Shown: positions 8,698 to 19,290 of the stretch, piece by piece
Position numbering within the stretch: the first letter of the stretch is position 1
Layout of the letters: each line of letters starts with the position of its first letter
Source of the DNA: Protostelium mycophagum
Taxonomy: Eukaryota > Evosea > Variosea > Protosteliida > Protosteliaceae
Assembly: GCA_002081555.1 (NCBI GenBank)
Contig: KV920918.1
Span: 1 to 33,839, forward strand
DNA length: 33,839 bases
Direction: 5' to 3'
Notes under the pieces: model-generated
Database searches by the model: none
The model's input: only the letters and a program-made list of their open reading frames with translations
Told to the model about the DNA's origin: nothing
Program-made: the position numbers and the translations under genes

Positions 8698-11600
8698 ATG
8701 TCAACCTCAACTCCCCCTAAGGCCACACAGATACATAAGCTTGCCTTTCGGTATGGAAAATGAAGATACAGATACCCTATACGGTTTTTGATCGTTAACA
8801 GAGGACTTACACAGAAGGTCCAGCTGTTAATCGACTTAGATCCGGATGTAGTTCATGTTTTAGACACAAACCTATCGACGGCACTTCATCATGCCGCTTA
8901 CCGTGGACATGTCGATTGTGCCAAGGTTCTACTCGAAGCAGGTAGAGTCATCCGGAAGGAGACAACAAGGTTCAGATATCCGAATATGACATTATGTAGG
9001 AGCACTTGTTGACGCTACAGATAAAGATCAGTGCACACCCCTTCATAATGCATCGTATATGGGAAAGGCGGAGATGATTTCATATCTTTTAGCTAATGGT
9101 GAGTCGCTATTACGGAAAGACCATTTGATAGTGGAAATGAGCAAGATTTAAGACAGATCCTTTTCAATCATATGTATTTTGTGATTTTCGGTTGGCAGTT
9201 GATGCGACGATCTTCGACTTGAAAGCGAGGACACCTTCTTTTTTAGAACCGCTCAATTTCATCTTTCATTAAATGTCATTGATTCAGTGAAGCATTATGC
9301 AGATACGAACTCTTGATTTGAGCTCTAAAAAGTAAAAAAGGCTGGCCTCTGCCGTGCAGAGGTGAAAAGTTGTCGAGAAACAACATGATCGATCTGATAT
9401 GATGGTTGGCAGGGTCATGATCTATCAACACATCTCGTGTAAAGAATTTTCTTGCTCTGCTGAAATACAAAACGACACCATGCTCTGCATTGCAAAACAT
9501 GATCAGACATTCTCATTCCACTTATCAAAAGGTCCAAGATCGCTACTACCGCACAAATTGTTACCAACACTATGCATTCTTAGTCCGCAATTACACAAAC
9601 ACAGTCTAGCGGCAGTGTATATATATCTTGTATGTTAAATTGTGGTTTTGTTACAGCACTCTGTGTTGCAGCTGTGCCACAACCCCAAAGACACCAGATA
9701 TTGAAATAGTGCTGTGATGAAACGATTTAATACAGCCAAAATTGATCCTATGTTGCGAATGAGTTTTTTCGAGGCTTCGCCCAACAGTAATGATCTCATC
9801 ATATGACAATCTTGGACATCGTCGATCATATGATCATATGAATGATGATGGACAGGTGCGAATGCGGATCACAAAGACATTGACAGATCCACACCTCTGC
9901 ATAAGGCTTCTTTTGCAGGTCATGTAGAGTGTGCAAGACTCCTCGTTGAAGCGGGATGCCACATTGATGAACCAGATAACGAGGGAATCACTGCTTTACA
10001 AAAGGTGAACTTTCACGTTAACTTACCGAGAGTTTACGCGAAGGAAATCTTTTTGGCATTTGTCTCCAAAAGATATCATACTCATTTCTTTCACAATTTT
10101 CCCGCCTTTTTTTAAAATTCAAATTGATCAATTCCAGTCCACATATAACGACCACTTTCAGACACTACAATTTCTATTGGAAAAAGGTGCCAAAATCCTG
10201 GCCGCAGATTTGAAAGGTTCGTCCACGTTACATAAGGCGGCATTCAACGGTAACTTACCGTGCGTAAAAATATTGATGGAGAAGTCGATCGACCCCAACG
10301 TCAAGGTGAGATCTGTCGAAATTTCGTCGGAATTTCGCTGAAAAGCCAAGGATAATGAAGGTACCACACCACTGCATAATGCCGTCTACAGCGGTCACGT
10401 GGAGGTGATAACATTATCAGATATTTTTCCATTGAATTTTCTTTGTGATGACGTAATCATGCATTGTGATGACGTAATCATGCATAGTGATGACGTAATG
10501 ACACGTAATAATGACATGATGACGTAATGATGACATAATATAAGGTCGTATCGGCACTGTTAAATTATGGAAGTGACCCGAATGCTGTCACACTGAAGAA
10601 CAGATCCACTTCACTTCATTTTGCCGCTTTCAACGGATATCTTGACTGTCAGAAGGTGAGATTTTGAATTTTGAATTTCTGACCGTTATAGCTGCTATTG
10701 GATAAGGGCGCGAAAATCGACGCGCTGGATGTGAAAAAAATGACACCCCTTCATTATGCTATAAAGCGAGAGCATGAAGACTGTCTACAACACCTACTCG
10801 GTACGTGTCGACATCTCACCCCGTCGACAATGTCGACACCTTCACGTGTTTCATTCGAATGAAACTTACGGTTGTAGAGCACGGTGCAGATCTGAATGCG
10901 AAAGACTACAAAGGCAGATCTTGGACTGAAATGACAACTAACAAAAAAATCATTCAAATCTGTAAAGGTGACGCCTTCGCGTCACAGAGGTGAGTTTCTC
11001 GGAAATTTCGTGGAGGTTTCGCGGAAAAATCGGTGAAAGAGGGTGACGTGGCATAGGAGGGAGTTGAAGACATCAGAAAGTTCTGCACATCTTCTTAATG
11101 TGAGCAAACCTGCAGTGGATATTTTTGCCCCAAGGCTCTTGGTGATTATTTTCCGTGAAATTTCTTCCTTTTTTTCTTACGCATTCTCTTCTCCATGGTT
11201 ACCGTAGGTACTGCAATCCTTAACGCGACTTGCGGTAAGGTGACGTGCGCTTGGCGCATTCATCAAAAGTCTTTAGTCTACTTATATTCTGTTATATTTT
11301 TGTGATATTCTTGCATTCGGTGTAAAAAAATCGTATCAAAATATATAATTATATATCATCATATTTATATATTATCTAATAATATATTTATAATTCTGTC
11401 GATCAAAATCTCTCTTGTGATTTATAAACGGGTGTTACATTTATTTTTGAAACAAACTCTCTTATTATTTTGAAATACACTCCAATACTTTTCGCTCACA
11501 TTCGCAGCCAATTTCGCCCAGCCATACGCGTGACGTTGTAGAAAAATCCCCGAGAAAGCCATCAAGAGGTGATCAGAGAGGTCCGTCCTTGGCTGGTTGT

Positions 11601-13810
11601 AGATCGACATTAAATATTGATATGAATAGTTCCCCCGGCAGCACCCGAACCTGTACGCGGGAACGGAAGCGTACCCACCAGGTCTGAAATTTCCCGGAAA
11701 TTTCACTGCATTTTCCTGAATCATCTTCATTTTTCCGATCGTCTTTCGATGTGATGAGGCTAAAAATAGCAGCCAACCACCCGCCTCGAGCTCGAACGTG
11801 ACGTCACCAGCATCTACAACCACGGATGAGCAAGACTTGGACGTTTACACCCGTTTAGACAGGAACGGGTTTCTTCTAAAAGATGACGCAGTGGATAACG
11901 ATAATGGGTCCGACAACAAAGGAGAGGTGAGTAATTTCCACGAAATTTCCATGAATTATTCGGGAAGAATTTGAGAAATTTCTGAGAAAAGTAGATGGCC
12001 AGGGCGATCAAGTGGATAAAGTTGTGCCAAAATTGGGATGCCGAATTCAAACGAAGTTCCAAAAAGGTGAGCAGAGGAAAGGATCGAACCCGGGACTCAC
12101 CCGTTCAGATACGTATCCGTTGTGAGAAGGGTATCCCGGCCAGAGTTAGGATGCTCGCGTGGAAACTCTTGACCAAGTCATCGGAAAGTCAACTTCAAAG
12201 CCGAAAGATGACCAATTACCAAGTGAGTCTACACCGTTGTAGATGGCCAAAAATCCAAAATCTGAACGAAATTTCAGGATCTGCTGAGCGAGGAGAGTTC
12301 GTTCGAGGAACAGATCGGTAAAGACATCACAAGAACTTTTCCACAGAATATTCTGCTCATGCAACAAGGAGGGTCAGTATTCTACAACTCCGTCTACAAT
12401 GGCTTTTCGTGACGTCATCGTGGCGTTGAAGTTTCATTTTTGGAAATTTTACGCGGGAAAAAAATTGAATTATAGTTTTGGTAGAAATACACTTTTGTAG
12501 ATCCCCACACAAAATGAATTTTTATTATTTATTATCATTATAGATTTATTTTATTCAAGAGTATTTATTTTTTGCAGAAAGCAATCTCTCACGAATGTGC
12601 TGAAGGCGCTGTCTATCTACAACAAAGAAGTGGGATACTGCCAGGGTATGGCCTTTGTCTGCGGACTCCTACTCATGTACATGTCAGAAGAGGTAATGCG
12701 ACGTCAAATGATGACGTCATCATCAAAATCATGCCCAGTTGTGATTTCGATGTGTGACAAACTTTCTGTTTTGTGGATGTAGCATCATGTCAATGATCAC
12801 AATCACATTACCTCGTAACACAGCCATCTCACCTCCATCAGGACTCATTCTGGGTTTTTACACAACTCGAGACAGAGTATGAGATGGGCTACATGTGGAT
12901 CAATCCGGCGAAGGGCGCTCAGAGGATGGGCTACATGATGAAGTTGTTGCTGGAAAGTCAGAATCATCGAGTGTATAATCACTGTGTAAGTACCGATGAG
13001 ACCCGCCCGATGTGCATCTTCGGGCGTTTCGTTGGCAAAGCCGAAACCACTATTCTCAGAACGTCACAAGCGTGTGTCACGCACGACCGTCACCACGGCG
13101 ACACAAAACAACCAACAAAACCCCTTCTCCATCTTTTTTGGCGGGAAAACACAGCTTCTGTACAACATCTCCTCATCACATCGCCGACCCTCACAGCAAA
13201 GACTAGAACTTGACATGAACATGGTGATGATGGACTGGTTGATCCCCGGCTGGCTAACCGACCTCCCCTTTAGCTTGACCCTCCGCATATGGGATATATT
13301 TTTATTTGAGGGGTGGTCCTTTATGCTCGCCGTCGGCCTCGCCCTCTTTAAGTGGTTTGAATGTGAGCCAACCGTTTCTGTTTTCGCAAAAAGCATTTCT
13401 TCACTACGCAACTCATTTCTCCAGACGAAATCCTGAAAATCACGGATGGAAGTGAGCTCTTCAAGTTCTTAAAGTTTGAGCACGGCTCATTGTCTGGCCC
13501 CGCGGGTAAGATAGACACAGAACAGCTCCTGAAGACGGCCAACTCCTACAAAGACAGAGTGAGTAACAATCTTTTTATCAATTCTGGCAGGTTAAGAGCT
13601 TAAAATCTCCGCGGTAGATTTTTGACATGTCGTCGTTGTATTCCGTCGAAATTTCGCTGATGTAAACGGATGACCTGTCACCCGTGGTGGAAAATCACCT
13701 GACCTCTATGTCTTTAACTGGAAAGTACTGAAGACCAACAGGTAAAACAGAAATATAAAGAGATGGACAAGGCGTATCTGCGGGCGGTAGAAAAGAACGA
13801 GTTTCCCTGA
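8698..13810 (+). CDS. Ankyrin-repeat and RabGAP-TBC domain protein
   Basis: The first exon starts [17 protein letters not shown]. Exons at about 8802-8941, 9000-9098, 9855-10003, 10160-10300, 10346-10404, 10544-10655, 10693-10800 and 10879-10990 encode eight to nine ankyrin repeats (for example [20 protein letters not shown]). From about 11630 a Ser/Thr/Pro linker leads to a TBC domain with [27 protein letters not shown] (catalytic arginine finger motif), YCQGM (glutamine finger motif), [14 protein letters not shown] and [12 protein letters not shown]. The last exon ends [17 protein letters not shown] domains stimulate GTP hydrolysis by Rab GTPases, so this should act in membrane traffic. I treat it as one gene because the first TBC-side exon has a stop immediately upstream in frame and no in-frame ATG, so it must be spliced from upstream. 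Two adjacent genes remain possible. Confidence 0.75.
9099..9854 (+). other. Long intron in ankyrin gene with a possible relic exon
   Basis: At about 756 nt this intron is far longer than its neighbours. After an acceptor-like GGCAG at 9194-9198 the sequence reads [13 protein letters not shown] in the phase left by the upstream exon. This resembles the first third of an ankyrin repeat, but the expected LHxAA half does not follow. It looks like a decayed or alternative ankyrin exon. The remainder has no recognisable gene. It contains a palindromic patch ATCATATGATCATATGAAT near 9825. Confidence 0.55.
10444..10500. repeat. 21-bp tandem repeat in an ankyrin-gene intron
   Basis: Two exact copies of a 21-bp unit (TGTGATGACGTAATCATGCAT) are followed by a partial third, then looser TGATGACGTAATG echoes to about 10530. 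Each unit carries TGACGTAA, a one-base variant of the TGACGTCA word found elsewhere in the window. The array fills most of the intron at 10405-10543. Confidence 0.85.
11100..11620. other. Long AT-rich stretch between ankyrin and TBC exons
   Basis: This stretch separates the last ankyrin-side coding ([14 protein letters not shown] and perhaps [14 protein letters not shown]) from the first TBC-side exon ([16 protein letters not shown]). Bases 11290-11420 are almost pure A/T. A donor-like GTGAAATTTC at about 11153 would give a phase that joins the exon starting near 11629, making this one intron of about 475 nt. A minus-strand open frame across 11422-11823 has no family resemblance and overlaps the TBC exons, so it is not annotated. 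Confidence 0.5.
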
Positions 13811-14123
13811 GAGTGTATAAAGAAGACACGTTCTGTGTTCCTTTCTGATTTTTATGTTGCTATGGAACACAAATGGCAGGTACTATGGGTTATGCACCTT
13901 TAGAGGTTAAAGTACAGCGTGGTCGCCATGGACACTTGTAAAAATTTCTTTTATAAGTGGAAAAAGGTGGCAGGTTCTTCCTGTATTTGGCAGGTCACTT
14001 GGTGTTTCTGTGGGGTCTTCGCAACCGACTTCACAACACAGAAGAAACATAAATCAGCAGCACAGAAGGCAGAAGCCACCCAGAAGACAGAACTAAAACC
14101 AGAACAGAAACACAGCACTGAAG
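13811..14123. promoter_or_regulatory. Spacer and probable 5' leader of the homeobox gene
   Basis: There is no coding signal. The last 100 bases are rich in CAGAAG/CACAGAA words without T, like an untranslated leader, and run directly into the homeobox ATG at 14124. A GGTGGCAGG/TTGGCAGGT duplication is seen near 13968-13995. Promoter elements cannot be identified with confidence. Confidence 0.4.
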
Positions 14124-14561
14124 ATGGAGATCAGCCGATTACTGTGCGCAGTGGACGAAGAAGTGAAAGTGTATCTCTCGACAGCACCAGTGCTAGAGGT
14201 CGCCGACTCATGGATGACCGATGCCAAGACCTCCGACCTCTGGGCTGATGGCAGAAGACGAAAGTCTGTTCCAAAGAAGAAGGTCAATCAAGTGCAGAAG
14301 GAAGTTTTAGAGGGCATCTTTGCCACACAAGTATACCCATCCTCCGCCCTTCAGAACAAACTCGCAGAGCAGCTCTTCATGACACCGAGAAGAGTACAGA
14401 GATGGTTTCAGAACAGACGTGCCAAGGATCGTCAAACATCAGACAGATCACCAGACTCCTCCAGCAACGAGTCTTCACCAAGGTCCTCCCCCATACAAGA
14501 CTTTAGAGCTCCTTCACCGATCCTCGCCAATTTTGCTGCCTTGGTTTCCCAGGCCTACTAA
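14124..14561 (+). CDS. Small homeobox protein
   Basis: This is a single-exon gene of 145 residues, the only intronless gene in the window. A basic stretch GRRRKSVPKKKVNQVQKEVL (about residues 43-62) opens a homeodomain whose recognition helix reads TPRRVQRWFQNRRAK (about residues 87-101). It has the invariant W48, F49, N51 and R53 and glutamine at position 50. The C-terminal tail is a Ser/Pro-rich low-complexity run (SPDSSSNESSPRSSP), typical of a disordered regulatory tail. It is expected to be a nuclear sequence-specific DNA-binding factor. The protein is small, with no second DNA-binding domain visible. Target genes cannot be inferred. Confidence 0.92.
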   Translation: MEISRLLCAVDEEVKVYLSTAPVLEVADSWMTDAKTSDLWADGRRRKSVPKKKVNQVQKEVLEGIFATQVYPSSALQNKLAEQLFMTPRRVQRWFQNRRAKDRQTSDRSPDSSSNESSPRSSPIQDFRAPSPILANFAALVSQAY

Positions 14562-14693
14562 ACCACGGCATGGACACGGACACATGAGGATTTATTTAAG
14601 AAGCTCTTGGAGAGCGCTCGAGAGCAATACTAATTTTGAATATAAAGAGAAGATGAATCGATGTGTGTGATTTCATTTTTACAACTGAGTTCG

Positions 14694-15685
14694 ATGCAAG
14701 TCACATGGGATTCCTACACTCTCAGAGATATAGAAGACGGCGATATTGATAACGTGATAGACGTTATCAAAACTATCCTCAAGGAGTATGGCCTTAAACC
14801 TGGCAAATCATCCAATTATGCGGACATAAAAGAGCACAGAAACAGATACAACAGCCCAGGGTTCTTTCGAGTCTTAACTGATGCAGATGGGAGCGTTGTA
14901 GGAACCGTATCTGTAGAAAGCAGAGGGAAAGGTTTGGATCATCACAGAAGACGTCATTATGATGAGAGACAGGAGTGATGGAGGTCAAACGACTATATCT
15001 CAACAAAGAACACAGGTAACACCTTCATTATCATCTTCCATGCATTCTCAGACGTAAGTCAGAATGGAAAATTCCGCCAATAATTCCCACATAAACGTAA
15101 CGTGCAGGGAACACGTCGACAAGACGTATATGTCGACATGTCAGGCTAAAAATGTACAGAGGCAAAGGACTTGGAAAGAGGCTCCTCGAATTCGCCATCG
15201 AAAAAGTTAAAGAGGACAACAAGAGCTCAGAAGAAGTGGAAGCTGCTGATGGCGACACCAAAAAAAGGAAGAGGGAGACGACCACTCGGTTAGATATCAT
15301 CGTCTATAAGGTGGAGTGTATTCCAGAACGATGCCTTTGTCTTAATCGTTCTTAATCTTCTTTCGAACGGAAATATTGCCGAAATTTCCGAAAATGAAGA
15401 GGTCGGAACACACCAGTGTGGGAAAAAGTCCTCCTTTGGAGGCTAGCAACGTCGACCATATTGGTTACACCGAAGGTGTTCTGCAACAACTTAATAATTA
15501 AGAGATATACCTGTTCATGAGCCTGTTCATGTGCCTGTTCATGATGAGCATGATTGTGTTGACACACAATTAAGACGTGACAGGTGCATAAAGAGGCAAT
15601 AAACCTCTATCACAGCCTCGGATTCGTGGACTACACACCAAGTGGTCGCAACACAAACGATCACTTTTTAAGAATGGAGATATGA
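14694..15685 (+). CDS. GNAT-family N-acetyltransferase
   Basis: Four exons (about 14694-14930, 14973-15015, 15163-15309, 15584-15685) encode an acetyl-CoA-dependent N-acetyltransferase. The N-terminus reads LRDIEDGDIDNVIDVIKTIL. The core has GSVVGTVSVESRGKGVMEVK, then RLYLNKEHRGKGLGKRLLE, which is motif A with the acetyl-CoA-binding R-G-x-G-L-G loop. It ends with HKEAINLYHSLGFVDY, the usual GNAT C-terminal A-x-x-L-Y-x-x-x-G-F motif. Between them is a Lys/Glu-rich insertion with KKRKRE that could be a nuclear localisation signal. An upstream in-frame ATG at 14661 also exists; 14694 is preferred because the domain begins right after it. The substrate is unknown. Confidence 0.88.
15510..15545. 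repeat. 12-bp tandem repeat in the GNAT intron
   Basis: Three consecutive 12-bp units (CCTGTTCATGAG, CCTGTTCATGTG, CCTGTTCATGAT) lie inside the last GNAT intron, about 40 nt before its acceptor. They carry no coding information in the spliced gene. Confidence 0.85.
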
Positions 15686-15972
15686 AGTGTTTTTATTCTT
15701 GAGTATTCTGTCGACAATTTGAAGTAGAGAAAGGCTGTGAGGTGTTGGAGTGGATGTTCATCAGCAGAAATCAACTATCAACTACATATTACTTCTCACA
15801 CGTCTTTACCCGTTTTTCAATTGTTTTTAGCTCTTCATTCATTGATCATGTTTGTCATGACCATTTTTCCATTTTTCCGGGATCAAACAAACAGGACCGG
15901 AGAAATGTTTACCCGTTTCTCCTGACTTCCTGGACAGATCAACAACACCAACAAACAACAAACACAATCACA

Positions 15973-17763
15973 TGTCCATAGTGACCTCTACATTAGGATT
16001 CGCAGCTGGATATCTGTCTTACTACATGTTTGGAGACCAACCTAAATTGACCGTGGCTAGAGATCAGCTCAAGCCAGGAGATGTCATTTTCAAAGTGCTC
16101 GAGGGCTGTCCCTCTTTTTACGAAAAGTGAGCGTAAAATGATGGTGTGTCGCTGATGAAATCAGATTCGTACCATCGCCTTGGCTGTTGTCCGGACATTT
16201 GCAGACGATAGGAACTGGTTCATTAAGAAAGGTGCCAGATATAGAGTTTGAGAGGTGAATTCCCGTCTTTCTCAAAAGCTGCAACACCATATGCAGTGCT
16301 GCAATGATCTTCACAAAATATAGACGATCATGAAGATGTCGCTCATTCAAATAGGGAGAAGTTATACATGGCAGATGGCGGCTTTGTGACACTGGACTGG
16401 ACTTCCATCTTTGGAGAACAACATCAACAGAAAATACAAGGGGAAGATGATGACCATTTCAAGGTGAAATATCGTAATTCTATCGATAACTTTCTATCTT
16501 GCAGAGGTGCGTACAACGGCTGCACTTGGACAAAGTTGCCACGAGCTTCTGTTGTTGTCGATGACACCGCAACCTAAAAGTCTCAAAAGAATCATATTTG
16601 CTTCAACTGACTCGTTGTAGACCGACAACACGGATGAGGTGAAACCTAGATCAAAGACAGCCGTTCCCACGGTAATCATAATGCACGGTCTGACGGGTGG
16701 AAGTGAGTTGTAGATCACCTTTATTTATATTATATATTTAGAAATTTCGCTGAAATTTCGCAGGCAACGAATCATACGTGAGGCATGCTGTACAAGAAGC
16801 CCGCAACCGGGGTTTAAATTCCGTCGCGTTCAACTACCGAGGTGCCGCAGGTGACTTGATTTTCCCGCCAAAACAATGGTTTAAAATTTAAAAGGAACCG
16901 AGTTGACCACACCCGTTGCGTATTCTGGAGCACAAACAAACGACATCAAAGAGGTCGTCACCCACATCCAAAAAGTACTCCCCAACTCCCCCCTCTTTGC
17001 CGTAGGTCCGTTTTCCCGCCAAAAAAATCGACTCACTACAACGCAGGATTCTCCCTGGGAGCAAATATATTGACCAAATACGTCGGTGAAGAATCTGACA
17101 GTTGTAGACTGGCTGGTGCTGTATCGATTTCAAATCCGTTTAAATTTGTAGAAGCATCCCACTACCTTAACGATCATTTTTTCCTGCGGAATATTTACAG
17201 CAGGGCTCTTGGCGGGAATCTCGTCCGTTTCATGAACAAGTGAGTGAAATTTCCATGAAATTTCGGGGTTGACGTGTACAGACACAGAGAGGTTCTGCAG
17301 AACAACAAGGATATTGATATGGAACAAGTTAACAAGGTCAAATACATTCGGGACTTTGATGAACAGTTTACGAGGAGGATCTACGGGTTTGCCTCTGTCG
17401 ACGATTATTACACAGAAGCGAGCAGCGCCACTCGCATACACAGTGAGTGTCGACATTATTCCCCGTATCGAATCTTCCATCAATCTTTCTGATGACTGAG
17501 ATTTCACTGAAAACTCACGAAAATTTCCAGGAATAAGAATACCCTACCTCGCCATCAACGCCCTCGACGACCCCATCTCCCCCGCCCACTGCATCCCATA
17601 CGAAGAGTTTGTGAAGAACCCCCAGACCATATTGATCACGACAGAAAGAGGTGGGCATACCGGGTGGTTAGAAGGCAATAATCCCTTCAACTTTGGAAGC
17701 TCTTGGATGGACAGAGTCGCTTTCGAGTTCATTCAAGCGGTGTCTCGCGTTAAGAAAGAATAA
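15973..17763 (+). CDS. ABHD1/3-type (EMB8-like) alpha/beta hydrolase
   Basis: A multi-exon gene. The N-terminus MSIVTSTLGFAAGYLSYYMF is a likely membrane anchor. Family landmarks follow in order: PSPWLLSGHLQTI, IIMHGLTGGS (oxyanion loop), NYRGAAG, the nucleophile elbow FAVGFSLGAN, the acid NALDDPISP and the catalytic histidine in RGGHTGWLEG. The order and the PWLLSGHLQT signature match the AB-hydrolase 4 family (ABHD1, ABHD2, ABHD3; plant EMB8), whose known members are lipid or phospholipid hydrolases. The complete Ser-Asp-His triad suggests an active enzyme. Introns are 40-160 nt and carry several of the window's recurrent words: GAAATTTC pairs near 16741 and TTTTCCCGCCAAAA near 16860 and 17010. 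The substrate is not deducible. Confidence 0.92.
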
Positions 17764-17914
17764 ATCGAGGTCTTTTGGTTCTATTTTTAGAGCACGTGAA
17801 GGACTCGTCATCTTACCGTGAATCGCGGTGAGGGTGGGTGATGTTGTACAATATTAAAAAGTCATGGACATTTGAATAGGTACAAGTCTATTGTGACATA
17901 TAGTTTAGAGTCTG

Positions 17915-19019
17915 CATCCGGTGGGCATGTCAGAGTCATCACCGAGTCCGATCACTCTCTGTCCCTTCGCAACACGGAAGAATCCCTTCTCCCCCCAACC
18001 TGATCCCCACTGGTTCCTGGGAATGTCAGTCACAAGTCATCATGTCATGGAGACCCACTTGATGATCCAGCACTCTTTGGATTTTCCGTCGCAGTCGTCT
18101 GTAACTCCGACGACGGTCACGGCGTGGTTGCGGGACTTGCTGTGGGCGGCGTCAGTGATGACCCCGCTGTGGTAGTTCATCAGAAGATCGGCGTTGAGGC
18201 CGATGAGGACGGGGCCTCTGGACAACATGGCGAGAAGTTGGTCTTCGGTGTTTCCGTGGACTCTGTTGGTGATGAAAGCTTTTGGGTTGGTGCTGTGGCA
18301 GTTTCCATTGGATTGGGTGTAAGGGTATTCTTGTGTACGAGCTACTCCATTGGTCTAAAGACATTACATTAAAATGATGACCGTAGTGGAAGATGGACGT
18401 ACCTTGACCCAGTCAATGGCAGAAGCACCACCTCCACCACCTGGTGAGCAGACCTTTGAGAACATACAGTCCTGGAAAATGTCATCTCATCATTTTCACG
18501 ATCGACCTGCCACACCTGTAAGTTCTGTTCGGAGAGGTTGGGAACACTTGTGTTCTTCTCAATGGCGATGCAAGATTCTACAACAGATGTGGTGGCGAAG
18601 GCCCAGCATGATCCGCACTTGGCTTGGTTCTTGATGGGTCCCACTTTCCCTCTAGCTCTCCAATCGATCGCAGCGGCTCTTTTCTGGTCTCCCGAAAATA
18701 CCTCAGAGGCTGGGATGCCGCCGGCAACATCCTCTTTTACATCGAAGCCGAGACGGGCCACAAACTCGTCTGTGGTCATGTCCGAGAATTGGTTCACACC
18801 AACTTTCCAGCCGACTATCCCTTGCTCGTATTTAGAGTTGTGAGTGGCATGGACTTCTTTGTTCTTGGCGAAGATGGCCTCTCTTCTGATGTATTCGGCA
18901 GCAGAGTATTCCTTGTCGAAAGTCTGGAGGAAGCCTTTGAACTCCTGCTGGGTCTGGAGGCTGACATAAGCGGCTGCGGTGGTGATGGCCAGCGCACAGA
19001 CAAAGAAGCGGGCGAGCAT
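17915..19019 (-). CDS. Cathepsin L-like papain-family cysteine protease
   Basis: Four exons on minus. The start MLARFFVCALAITTAAAYVS is a signal peptide; an upstream in-frame ATG at 19061 would bury it. An I29 propeptide follows, with EYIRREAIFAKN and VNQFSDMTTDEF. The mature enzyme begins near AAIDWRARGKVG and has the oxyanion glutamine and active cysteine in KNQAKCGSCWAFA, the histidine in RNHAVTVVGV and the asparagine in the KNQWGSGWGEKGFF motif, which is completed across the last intron. After NLSEQNLQ an intron of about 65 nt joins to DCMFSKVCSPGGGGGAS. The gene should encode a secreted or lysosomal endopeptidase used in digesting prey. It is convergent with the ABHD gene, with about 150 bp between stop codons. 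Confidence 0.94.
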
Positions 19020-19190
19020 TGCTGTGGTAAAATTGAATTGCTTTGGACGCAAACATTCCACCTCGCTGAGTTGAAAGTTCTTTCGGGACTTCTCCGCTGC
19101 GGTAAGACATCGAGAAACTTCACGGTAAGTCTGTCAGAAACTTCACTCGACATTGTTGTCATTTCTGAAGTCCCCGGTTCAAGTTACCAT

Positions 19191-19290
19191 NNNNNNNNNN
19201 NNNNNNNNNNNNNNNNNNNNNNNNNNNNNNNNNNNNNNNNNNNNNNNNNNNNNNNNNNNNNNNNNNNNNNNNNNNNNNNNNNNNNNNNNN
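19191..19290. other. Assembly gap (100 N)
   Basis: Exactly 100 N mark a gap of undetermined length. The Piezo gene enters it from above in mid-gene, with a donor GTGAGTCC at the gap edge, and does not continue below it. The missing 3' part of Piezo must therefore lie in the gap, which is much longer than 100 bp unless the join is wrong. Confidence 0.97.

Noticed and set aside
8376-8726. 116-codon minus-strand frame between the deaminase and ankyrin genes
   Set aside because: No family resemblance, overlaps the ankyrin gene start, and a plus-strand frame in the same place looks at least as protein-like.
11422-11823. 133-codon minus-strand frame
   Set aside because: It overlaps convincing plus-strand TBC-gene exons after 11629 and shows no recognisable domain or splice pattern of its own.
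12075-12105. GGTTCGATCC on the minus strand, resembling a tRNA T-arm or Pol III B box
   Set aside because: It lies in a TBC-gene intron, the flanks do not form a T-stem or acceptor stem, and no A box or anticodon arm is visible.
15510-15545. Three spaced 12-bp units as a CRISPR-like array
   Set aside because: Units are contiguous without spacers, inside a eukaryotic intron; it is a simple minisatellite.
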